From Cuneatibacter sp. NSJ-177 (lineage in GTDB: Bacteria > Bacillota > Clostridia > Lachnospirales > Lachnospiraceae): a DNA stretch of 64,000 nt. Shown in pieces: positions 26,417 to 34,732 of the stretch. Location of the stretch: the NCBI RefSeq assembly GCF_022867805.1, contig NZ_JALIFO010000002.1, positions 434,001-498,000 of the forward strand, in the 5' to 3' direction. Both the position numbers and the translations under genes were made by a program. Under the pieces are notes generated by a model, which did no database searches, was not told the origin of the DNA, and saw nothing but the letters and a program-made list of their open reading frames with translations. Position 1 is the stretch's first letter. Each line of letters starts with the position of its first letter.

Positions 26417-26824
26417 ATGACAGAAAACAAGAACGGTTCTAAGGGGCTGATCATCGGCTTGATTGCCTTGGCAGTAATATGCGGGGCAGGATGGCTCCTC
26501 AACTACTATGTTATGCCGAAAGGCGAAGAAGGCGCCAAAACAATTCAGGTCCAGGTCGTGCACAGTGACCAGAGCGCGAAGGATTTGGAGTATCACACAG
26601 ACGCCGCTTATCTCGGTGAAGTTTTGAAAGCAGAAAAGCTTGTGGAAGGGGAGGAAGGCCAGTACGGCATGTTTATCACGACTGTGGACGGCGAGACAGC
26701 CGATGCTTCCCGGCAGCAATGGTGGTGTCTCACCAAGGGCGGCGAATCCGTCAACACTTCCGCGGACCAGACTCCGATCGCGGACGGTGACGTATTTGAA
26801 TTGACATTGACGGAAGGTTATTGA
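26417..26824 (+). CDS. DUF4430 membrane-anchored protein, probable B12-uptake accessory
   Basis: 135 aa; start chosen at the ATG after AGGAGGAGGG. One N-terminal membrane helix (residues about 10-31) anchors an outward-facing domain of DUF4430 type ('YLGEVLKAEKLVEGEEGQYG', 'QQWWCLTKGGESVNTSADQT'). This fold is related to the beta domain of mammalian B12 carriers. With the riboswitch upstream and an ECF S component 25 bases downstream, a role as a surface cobalamin or cobinamide capture protein is likely, but it is inferred from context. Confidence 0.85.
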   Translation: MTENKNGSKGLIIGLIALAVICGAGWLLNYYVMPKGEEGAKTIQVQVVHSDQSAKDLEYHTDAAYLGEVLKAEKLVEGEEGQYGMFITTVDGETADASRQQWWCLTKGGESVNTSADQTPIADGDVFELTLTEGY

Positions 26825-26849
26825 TTCCTGGTTTGGAAGAAGGGATTAT

Positions 26850-27371
26850 ATGAAGACAAAAGACCTGGTGATCCTTGCCATGCTGACCGGTATTATTTTT
26901 GCCGCGCAGGTGGGCATGGCGTATCTGCCTAATATTGAAGTCGTGACTTTGCTCGTGATCCTCTATACGCAGATTTATAAGAAAAAAGTATTTTTCATCA
27001 TCTATGCTTTCGTGGGCCTGGAAGGTATTTTCTATGGATTCGGAATTTGGTGGCTGAATTACCTTTATATCTGGCCCTTATTGGCGCTCCTGGTCTTGCT
27101 GCTGGGAAAAAAGAACACTTCCCCGCTTTTTTGGGCAATTATCTCCGGCGCTTATGGGCTGAGCTTCGGCATGCTCTGCGCGATTCCTTATTTTTTTGCT
27201 GGCGGCGTGGGCGCTGGGATTGCTTACTGGATCGCCGGAATCCCCTATGATATTGCTCACTGTATTGGAAATGTTGTGCTATGCCTGCTTTTGTACCGCC
27301 CTCTCCATTATGCGATGACACGGATGGTGAGGACCGCTTCGGGGGAGAAGGATGCGTTAAGCCAGACGTAG
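26850..27371 (+). CDS. ECF transporter S component, probable cobalamin type (CbrT-like)
   Basis: 173 aa, almost entirely hydrophobic, with five to six membrane segments and the small-residue-rich first helix ('MLTGIIFAAQVGMAYLPNIE') typical of energy-coupling-factor substrate subunits. Regulation by the cobalamin riboswitch and pairing with the DUF4430 protein point to cobalamin or a precursor as substrate. The EcfA/A'/T module is not in this window and is expected elsewhere. Confidence 0.87.
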   Translation: MKTKDLVILAMLTGIIFAAQVGMAYLPNIEVVTLLVILYTQIYKKKVFFIIYAFVGLEGIFYGFGIWWLNYLYIWPLLALLVLLLGKKNTSPLFWAIISGAYGLSFGMLCAIPYFFAGGVGAGIAYWIAGIPYDIAHCIGNVVLCLLLYRPLHYAMTRMVRTASGEKDALSQT

Positions 27372-27508
27372 GCTTCCTGACGGTGGATTTTAAGGGGGAC
27401 ATTGTTACGCCCCCGTATGGTCTTATTGTGATTTCACGTTGTTTTCGCTAATATCTACGGAAAGATATCCGATTCGCTCTGAGCGCCTCATTCAGGTTTT
27501 CTATTCAT

Positions 27509-28396
27509 TCAGCTTTTATCCCAGACATACTGTTCTTTTAGTACCCTGATTTCCTCTGCATGTCCCTTTAAATCCGTCGGCGTTTCTAAAATAAACGACA
27601 GTTGATATAGGCAGGGATGATTGATAATCGTTCGGATGGTATCCTCACCTATTTTTCCATTTCCAATAAGCGTATGCCTATCTTTATGGCTTGCCCTATC
27701 GTTCATGCTGTCATTTATGTGGAATGCTTTTAAATATTTCAGGCCAATGATACGGTCGAATTGCTCCAGGACTTCATCCAAATGATTCACAATATCGTAT
27801 CCCGAATCCCACATATGACAGGCATCCATGCAGATTCCTATTTTATCCTTCTGCTCTACCCTGTCCAATATATTCTTTAGCTCCTCGAAACGCTGCCCGA
27901 CTTCGCTTCCTTTTCCAGACATGGTTTCCAGCAAAACTGTTGTCTGCATATCCGGAAACATAACGTGATTGAGCGCTTCTGCGATCTGACCGACCGCACA
28001 GCCCACCGACTGTTTTAACCGATTGCCCGGATGAAGGTTATAAAAATTCCCTGGCATAAATTCCATCCGCTTCAAATCCTCATCCAACATCTGCACAGAA
28101 AGTTCCCTTAGATGCCGGCTGGATGAACAAAGATTCAAGGTATATGGCGCATGCGCCAGAAAAGGGGTGAAACTGTGCTTTCTTAGGATATCCCGGAATG
28201 CCTCGAATTCATCTTGTTTGATTTCTTTCGCCCTGGCTCCTCGTGGATTGCGGATGAAGAGCTGAAACGTATTCGCTCCGATCTGGATCGCATTTTTTGC
28301 CAACGCTGTGTAGCCCTTTGCTACGGATAAATGAGTGCCTATTTTTAGTTGTGCTTTGGTTTCCGAAGAGGATCCGGCTGTTGAATTGTTTGTCAT
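27509..28396 (-). CDS. nfo: Deoxyribonuclease IV (endonuclease IV)
   Basis: About 295 aa. A zinc-dependent AP endonuclease in base-excision repair. Conserved metal-ligand and substrate motifs are in order: 'IGTHLS', 'FLAHAPY', 'NLHPGN', 'LLETMSGKG', 'CMDACHMWDSGYD', 'HINDSMNDRASHKDRH' and 'ILETPTD'. Homology begins about 20 residues after the ATG at 28396, which lacks a clear ribosome site; a longer reading to 28567 has a low-complexity N-terminus and is less likely. It lies at the border of the AT-rich island. Confidence 0.9.
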   Translation of the reverse strand: MTNNSTAGSSSETKAQLKIGTHLSVAKGYTALAKNAIQIGANTFQLFIRNPRGARAKEIKQDEFEAFRDILRKHSFTPFLAHAPYTLNLCSSSRHLRELSVQMLDEDLKRMEFMPGNFYNLHPGNRLKQSVGCAVGQIAEALNHVMFPDMQTTVLLETMSGKGSEVGQRFEELKNILDRVEQKDKIGICMDACHMWDSGYDIVNHLDEVLEQFDRIIGLKYLKAFHINDSMNDRASHKDRHTLIGNGKIGEDTIRTIINHPCLYQLSFILETPTDLKGHAEEIRVLKEQYVWDKS

Positions 28397-28567
28397 GGGG
28401 TTATTGTTTGTATTTGGTGATATATTATGTGGGGTGGATGGTAGATGCGGTAAGTAGTTTAGGAAACTGGCGCAGATTACGCTTGCTTTATTGTTAAATT
28501 GAGGGGTACCTGCTACGATATGGCGAAGGTGTACCAGTCGATAATTTTGTCCTGTCATTTGAACCAT

Positions 28568-28913
28568 ATTTCAATATTATAGAAATGATTTAGATATACT
28601 ATTGACTATTTCCGATAGCGATAGTAACTTTATAATAAAAACAATTTAGATAGTGTCAAGTGATGTATGAAAAAAACGAGTCAAAAAAACAGGCTCAAAT
28701 GAACCTTGAAAACTGCAAATATTGATAGTTGAAAGCTCTCCGAGGGTATAGGGCAGAGCCCGAACCCACCCTCGCCGGAAGTCAGGAAAAGGGCGCAGCT
28801 GCCCCTTTTCTGCTGAACAGGATAATCCGTGTACCTCATGTCAAATGACTTTAACGGCATAGCAGAACTCCGTTCCATTATTCCACGGTTCACCTGACAA
28901 CGGTTCCGCTCCG
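28568..28913. other. Non-coding border of the accessory island
   Basis: No gene seen. Near 28595-28625 there are three ACTAT/ATAGT elements around GATAGCGATAG, which look like a repressor-type dyad close to the nfo start. The rest (28690-28913) shows no recognisable feature; it may include the right or left end of the degraded transposon that follows. Confidence 0.4.
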
Positions 28914-30060
28914 TTATGCTGATGCCTGGTTTTGAAGATTCAGGATCGTCTGTTGTCCGAGGAAAATGAGAAGCTGCCACTTGCCAGGCATGTTATCGGC
29001 TCCGTTCAGCATCTCAACCTCATTCAATCCTTTATATCCGGCATATTTATGTGGCCGGAGAGAGTTATAATAGGCAACCCAGAGAGCCAGGTCATAGTTG
29101 GCGCCGTTGATGTTATCAAAACCGTTCGTAGGCCTGTAAGAAGCCTTATAGGTACGGTTCAGCCGTTCGATCATCTGATTGAACGGACGAAACTCTTTGG
29201 ATACTTCATTGTCGTTGGTAAGTCCAATCACCTGAGTATTCTCAAACTTGAATTTTTTGCCAAACTCGTGGAAGAACTGCTGGGCGGCGAGAGGGTAGGC
29301 GATATAACCTTCAAGTGGCGGAAAGCCATTCTCATGGCGAGAATGCAGAGGCCGACCCCGCGGTTGAAAGATACCCGATAGCCGATGATAGAGCGTTTTG
29401 CAGCATCCATGATGAACCAGATATAAGTCTTGATACCACGGATTTTGATATAGGTTTCGTCAGCAGCAAAGACACTGCCAGAGCCGTAATCATAGTTGTC
29501 AACAAAAGGCTTAATACAGATAGCGACAGTCTTGCAGTAATTCGCTATCTGCTGATGGGAAATGGAGATGTTGTACAAATCCTTTAAGGCCTGAGAGACA
29601 GCCCGAGATTTACGTGAAGAGTCAGTCACAGGGCCATTGTGTTGGAATCAAACTTGCTGAACTTTAGGGAGGAGGCATTCTTTGGCAAAGAGTTTAGATC
29701 CATGCGAAAACAATCTATCTCAAATTCGCGGTAGATGTAGTGGAGTTTATATTTATATTTACCATAGTCTTCATTCAGATCCTTTTTATCGACTTTACGA
29801 AGATTGTGAAGGTAGTAAGGACACTTGGGGTTCACACATTTATGGATGATGAAGTGCTTGCGGTTCTTTTTGGGAACGAGGGTATTCCCACAGTGCGGGC
29901 AGCGGAGCTTGACTTAGGAAAAACGGCTTTCTTCGGGAGAGAATCGGGTATCACAGACCTTGCAGAGAAGCTGTCCTTTGTAACCGTTGTTCTTGTAAGG
30001 ATAAGGTGCAAAAAACAATAGTCTTCACGCCTCACCACACAACAACGATCCAACCTCACA
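28914..30060 (-). pseudogene. Degenerate DDE transposase with N-terminal zinc finger
   Basis: Successive minus-strand frames join to one transposase. The 5' part has a zinc-finger-like 'LLCKVCDTRFSPEES' and 'CPHCGNTL', then a stop codon. The middle holds 'SVFAADETYIKIRGIKTYIW', carrying the first catalytic Asp. The 3' part has 'ERLNRTYKASYRP' and 'AYYNSLRPHKYAGY', containing the final Glu region. An in-frame TAA near 29930 and a frameshift near 29310 break it (the alternative frame continues 'EGYIAYPLAAQQFFHEFG'). It resembles IS6/IS240-fold elements; no terminal repeats were identified. Confidence 0.75.
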
Positions 30061-30429
30061 AAATTATTATTTAACGCTCTTCTGCAACAGGACAATTCTT
30101 CCCAGATGCGGTGAAAGTTATCTTTAATGCTACATGGCAAAAGGTTCGGCTCTTTATTTATAATAAATTAACTGATTTGGAATATCCCCCCTCTTTCCCC
30201 TTTGGTTTTCCCCCCTGGTAAGAATTTCACTCCTTTTGCCCCACCTTAAATATCGAATATATGTGCTTTATTATCCTACCAATAAATCTTTTATCCATTT
30301 AAGTGCCACCAGTACTTCCTTCCAGGCGCAAGGCATTTTCACAATTATAAACTTCACCCAGAAATGTCAGAATGTATAAAATTCACTAAAATAATTGCAG
30401 CATTGATATGTACAAGAACTCATTGATCC

Positions 30430-30990
30430 TGTTTTCGAAAAGGCCACAAGCAGGAAGTACAGGCGTTTGGTGTAACCACCAAAGAGCTTCTTGCAATAGC
30501 TGGCTGGAGCAGGAATGGTAGTTACGAAATGACTACAAAGGAAGGCACCGCACCCTATTGGAAGCGTCTATATGGCCTTCTTGAATCTTCTAACTTGAAC
30601 GCCATGGTGGTCAATACCCACCATATGGAATCCTTTTCCCTACAGACAGGCATATTTCCTCGTGGATCGTGTTACGCTCCGGCGATAATAAAAATGCTAA
30701 TAACGGAAGTTCGGTAAGGCCAGAAACGGAAACTTCTTGCTGCAGACCGCTCTGATTACCTGCGTCCACGCAGCTGTAAAGAATAAAAATTCATACTTAC
30801 ATGTGCAGTCTATAAGGATCAGTACCTCTCGTGGAAATAAACTCACGTATGTTAAGACTATCCCTTCAATGTTCATTGCCATTTATCATGTCCTCAAATA
30901 CGGAGTAGTTTTCAAAGATCTTGGTGCTGATTATTACATCCAGTTTAACAAGGAATGCATAATCAATTATTGTAAATCATTACCTTTTAT
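30430..30990 (+). pseudogene. IS110-family transposase remnant with internal deletion
   Basis: Two IS110-like segments remain. 30440-30640 reads 'FGVTTKELLAIAGWSRNG' and 'PYWKRLYGLLESSNLNAMVV', matching the N-terminal RuvC-like (DEDD) half. 30720-30990 reads 'NGNFLLQTALITCVHAAVKN' and 'FKDLGADYYIQFNKE', matching the C-terminal Transposase_20 part. The middle half of the gene is gone and frames are broken, so it cannot be active. Confidence 0.7.
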
Positions 30991-32202
30991 TTGATTGCAA
31001 TATCTATGTAACAACTGCGCATTTTTGAGATCAGTAGATCCACCTTTAGAAAAAGGAATAACATGATCTATTTCGCAATCATTCATATTTAAAATTTCAT
31101 TTCCACAATAGCCACATTTACATCCTTTATAAAAGAGCTGGTTTCTCACATTGTCTGTAAAAAATCTATTTCCTTTCTCCATTCCACTTTTACCAACTAC
31201 CGTTATTAACAGACTCCATATTCTACTAATTCTTCCAAAAACCTTTTTTCTCGAATTTGTTCCCGCATAAACATTGTTTTTATAATTTTCATCAAACATT
31301 TTCACTTTTTCTATCGCACTCCTAATTGCATCTGCATGATTTATCAAATCACATTTTTCATAAAAAGAGAACGGAATCATAATAGAATCATAAACCGCAC
31401 CGTTAAATTTTTTCCTGCCTTTTTCTTCATAAGCAAAAAAAGCTGTATTCCCTAAAATCATTTTTACAGTATCAATAGTGCTGTTAAACAAAAGCTTTGC
31501 TTTTTGTATTTCAGAATCATTATCATTCTGATGAATAGACATATATTTATTCATAGCATTTACATAAGTATCATCAAGAATCATTGATTCTCTTAAAACA
31601 AAGAACCTTAATATTCTTTCCTCATATATACTTCTATTGTCTTTATCGTGAAATAATTCAATCAGCTGACTATTTTTTAAAACAATTTCTTTTAGCATAT
31701 TATTAAAGCTGCCTCGATAAATACAATTACGCAATTCTTGTGGTTTTAGTGATACTGCACCTAAATTAAGCCTGGAGAAAATTTCATACTTTAAATCTTG
31801 AGATTCTCTTCCCAGACAAATAGTCTTCAGACAACTTACATTTAACTTACGTTGTATATTTTTATCCAAATTTTTAAAATATTTGTCATTTAACATGCTT
31901 AGTTGAGATAAACCAATTAACGAATACTAATTCTTTAGAAATTTTACAAATGACGTTATCCGTTGTTGCCCATCAATCACTGAATATACGCCGTCGTCTT
32001 CTTCACATAAATATATTATTGGAATGGGTATTCCTAATAAAACCGATTCTATTAAACTAGATGCGCGTTTAGTATCATAAATATATTTGCGTTGATAGTC
32101 CGGATCTGTAATAATATCATTTGCATCATACATTTCTTTTAGCTGTGATAATGACAATTCTTTCGACTCTGTGTGAATAGTGACTCCATTATATGTATTC
32201 AT
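30967..32202 (-). pseudogene. DUF262-HNH nuclease gene interrupted by one in-frame TAG
   Basis: A GmrSD/DUF262-type protein in two halves. 31927-32202 holds the DUF262 nucleotide-binding motif 'VIDGQQRITSF'; 30967-31896 holds the C-terminal HNH nuclease 'CGYCGNE', 'EIDHVIPFSKGGSTDLKNAQ' and 'RYCNQIKG'. The frame is the same on both sides of a single TAG at 31927-31929, and sensible sequence ('YSLIGLSQLSML') bridges to the second half. The joined protein would be 411 aa. Relatives are anti-phage nucleases that attack modified DNA. The gene is very AT-rich. Readthrough, recent mutation or base error cannot be separated here. Confidence 0.8.
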
Positions 32203-32604
32203 TTATCTATTAGTTCTCCTTAACTATCATTACTTAATCATCAATTCGTATGCCAATTGTTCTCACTGAATTCATAATTTTAGATTTACTTTTTTGGTGT
32301 TATATTAATATAACACCTCACCACATGCTTTGCATTGTATACAATTCTTTATTATTTTCATAGCGGTTTCTCCCGTCCTTTATCGAATCCCTATATTCCT
32401 ATTTCCGACGCAATTCGACACAAACCTCGCAATGTGTTGAGGGTGTGAAAAAGATTCCCGAAAGGCGTGATTAGACCTTGGCGAAAAATCCGGCACACAT
32501 AAAAACCTTTCCTTTTGTAACCGGCGATAACTCAAAACTTATCTATATCTACCTTTACACTTTCTCATTCTGCGTAAAAAGGTAAATAACAGAAACTATT
32601 TCCC
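32203..32604. other. 402-bp spacer between island cassettes
   Basis: AT-rich spacer upstream of the DUF262 gene. It contains the R1 copy of the rlmD-end repeat (32399-32485) and no gene. AAGGAG lies 13 bases before the DUF262 start. Confidence 0.6.
32399..32485 (-). repeat. R1: displaced rlmD-3'-end repeat
   Basis: About 87 bp, roughly 78% identical by eye to R2 at 33541-33627. On the minus strand it ends with codons for CEVCVELRRK and a stop, imitating the last residues of RlmD. Core ACACAAACCTCGCAAT at 32418-32433. Confidence 0.8.
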
Positions 32605-33501
32605 TTATGCATATATGGCAATCGGAATTACGATTACAGCAGGACCTGAAATCTTCGTCTTTAATTCTGGCAAGTTAAACTGTTTAGTATCATCCGTATT
32701 AAAGCCTGCAAACATTTCGTTCAACATTTCCTCGGGCAAAACTGACAGCGTTGTTTTTCTCAAAAGATCAATATTTTCAGTCTGATTCTTACAAATTGCA
32801 ATAACCTTACCTAATACCCTAAAACGCCCTCCAAGAATTTCCGAAATATTATCATTAGATAAATACTGTTCCTGTGCAGAAAGGACTACAGTTCCTTTTT
32901 CATCTGTCAGTATAAAGTCAATAGTCCCTGTATGTTTTAACTCATCAGCAAAAGATTTAATTTGCCGTACCGTTTCACTCTCCTGCTGTTTTTGATTCTT
33001 TGCCTGATTCTTACCACCTAGCTGGGGTTTTTCAGTAAAAATATCTGCCATACGAAAAACATCAACAAATATGTCCATGTAATTTATCAACGGATTCTTT
33101 TGAAGTTCTCCTTCAACTTCAATGAAATCACCAATTCGCATTTTTGAAACATCAAAGTCTAAATTCAAAATTTTTTCATTAAGCAAAAAGCTGCGAAATT
33201 TAGAAAGCAATGATACGTTAGTATGAACCTTTTCTTTCTCAACGCTTTCATTCTCACCATTATTTCCGCTATGGGCCAATTCTCCAGATATATTAATTTT
33301 AAGCAGTTTGCTTAAAATAGTAGCGGATGTTGATACACCACCCTCCAACCTCTGTGAAGAATTATTTTCTTTATGCTCCGTATAATTTACCTGACTGACC
33401 ATAGAAAAGCCATCTTCCATAATGGCAAGCATATCTAAAACAATTTTTTCATTAATATAGGCAGGAACAATGAGGTGTTCCAATTTAACATTATTATACA
33501 T
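32605..33501 (-). CDS. DUF6414-like protein of unknown function
   Basis: 298 aa, AT-rich, with AAAGGA ahead of the ATG. The N-terminus 'LIVPAYINEKIVLDMLAIMEDGFSMV' (shortened here to its first 20: 'LIVPAYINEKIVLDMLAIME') resembles DUF6414 proteins, which I know only from accessory and defence regions. A charged Asn/Gln/Lys-rich linker lies near residues 160-180, and the last residues 'ISGPAVIVIPIAIYA' are hydrophobic. No catalytic motif is recognisable. It is the only gene between repeat copies R1 and R2. Function unknown; a role in phage defence is a guess from company. Confidence 0.7.
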   Translation of the reverse strand: MYNNVKLEHLIVPAYINEKIVLDMLAIMEDGFSMVSQVNYTEHKENNSSQRLEGGVSTSATILSKLLKINISGELAHSGNNGENESVEKEKVHTNVSLLSKFRSFLLNEKILNLDFDVSKMRIGDFIEVEGELQKNPLINYMDIFVDVFRMADIFTEKPQLGGKNQAKNQKQQESETVRQIKSFADELKHTGTIDFILTDEKGTVVLSAQEQYLSNDNISEILGGRFRVLGKVIAICKNQTENIDLLRKTTLSVLPEEMLNEMFAGFNTDDTKQFNLPELKTKISGPAVIVIPIAIYA

Positions 33502-33540
33502 TTCATTATCCTTTCTTTATATGTTTTTGTAATTCTACTT

Positions 33541-33627
33541 TATTTTCGACACAATTTCACACAAACCTCACAATATGTTGAGGCTGTGATACGGATTTTC
33601 CGAAAGGCACAGTTTGTCCTTGACGAA
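33541..33627 (-). repeat. R2: displaced rlmD-3'-end repeat
   Basis: Partner of R1. On the minus strand it encodes CEVCVKLCRK and a stop; the same frame is open back to an ATG at 33632 (30 codons). Core ACACAAACCTCACAAT at 33559-33574, identical to the core inside rlmD. Confidence 0.8.
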
Positions 33628-33665
33628 GCCATTATAATTTCTTATAAAATAGATACTTGGCCTTT

Positions 33666-34685
33666 TTAGCACATATCTATCATATCCTTTACCGCCTTAT
33701 CAAAATCTGATTCAATAGGTTGCGTTCTATTAAAAATTTCGTACTCTTCATGTGCCTTTTCAATTGCCTGTTTATGTGATATCCGTCCATTATCCTTAAG
33801 AATCTTATATTGCCTGAATTCAAGAAATGCATTAACACTCCTTTCAAATTCAGCCATAGTGAATACATTTTCCCGTTCAATCAAATCTTCGATATAGTCA
33901 AAATATCCTGTAACAGCACGTTCCAACTGTCGAATTTGCTTCTCATCAAGATAATTTTTTGCAATTACCACATCTGATTTTAATACCCTGCCATCCGGAG
34001 CATTTTTCCATGTTGTCAGTCCCATATGTTCTTTATTATGATCAGCAGTCTTATATACAATCTCTGCTGCCGTATGATTTGTGATAGCATAATGAAACTT
34101 GTTTTGTATAGTGGCATAAAAGTGATAAGCGACTTCTGAATCTTTCGTATAATCAATACTGCATTCGGCAAATATATCAGTAATTTGCTGCCATATTCTA
34201 CGTTCGCTTGCCCGAATGGAGCGAACTCTTTCAAGTAGTTCTCTAAAATAATCTTTACCGAAGGCGGCGCGCCCCTGCTTTAGTCTCTCGTCATCAAGTA
34301 CAAATCCCTTTTGCATGTACTCTTTTAGAACCTTAGTAGCCCATATTCGGAACTGCGTAGCTTTTTTAGAATTTACTCTATATCCAACAGAAACAATCGC
34401 ATCAAGATTATAAAAATTAGTCTCCGAAGTCTGTGTTTTCCCCTCAATCGCACCGTGCTGGGTGGTTATTTCCATTTTGGAAATAACCACTTCTTCAGCC
34501 AATTCACCATCCGCAAAAATATTTTTTAGATGCTTACTAATTGCGGGGACTTGAACGCCAAATAATTCTGCCATCGTCTTTTGGGTGACCCACAGAGTTT
34601 CATCCTTTATATATGCATTTACAGATACATCTCCGTCTTCAGAATTATACAGCACCATTTCCATCTGCTTTGGAAAATCATCCAT
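33666..34685 (-). CDS. RhuM family protein
   Basis: 339 aa from the ATG at 34685, behind GGGAGG. It shows the RhuM (Virulence_RhuM) pattern: an N-terminal winged-helix-like part ('LWVTQKTMAELFGVQVPAIS', residues about 27-46), 'YNLDAIVSVGYRVNS', and the C-terminal 'FRIWATKVLKEYMQKGFVLD' region. The family is common in defence islands and on mobile DNA, but its biochemical role is not settled. It starts 47 bases after rlmD, is AT-rich unlike rlmD, and forms the first cassette of the island. Confidence 0.85.
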   Translation of the reverse strand: MDDFPKQMEMVLYNSEDGDVSVNAYIKDETLWVTQKTMAELFGVQVPAISKHLKNIFADGELAEEVVISKMEITTQHGAIEGKTQTSETNFYNLDAIVSVGYRVNSKKATQFRIWATKVLKEYMQKGFVLDDERLKQGRAAFGKDYFRELLERVRSIRASERRIWQQITDIFAECSIDYTKDSEVAYHFYATIQNKFHYAITNHTAAEIVYKTADHNKEHMGLTTWKNAPDGRVLKSDVVIAKNYLDEKQIRQLERAVTGYFDYIEDLIERENVFTMAEFERSVNAFLEFRQYKILKDNGRISHKQAIEKAHEEYEIFNRTQPIESDFDKAVKDMIDMC

Positions 34686-34732
34686 AATAATCTTCCCTCC
34701 CTTCATACAGTAATCAAGAGCGTACTCTATTA

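Noticed and set aside
27396-27416. GGGGG/CCCCC hairpin after the ECF gene as a terminator
   Set aside because: Short stem with an 11-base loop and no T-tract on the plus strand.
28681-28980. Minus-strand 99-codon frame beside the transposase remnant
   Set aside because: No recognisable family, no ribosome site, and it overlaps the transposase 3' end out of frame.
29740-30021. Plus-strand 93-codon frame
   Set aside because: Antisense to the transposase zinc-finger region, which reads far better on the minus strand.
33539-33632. 30-codon frame through repeat R2 as a peptide gene
   Set aside because: No ribosome site before the ATG at 33632, and R1 does not keep the frame; better explained as displaced rlmD end.
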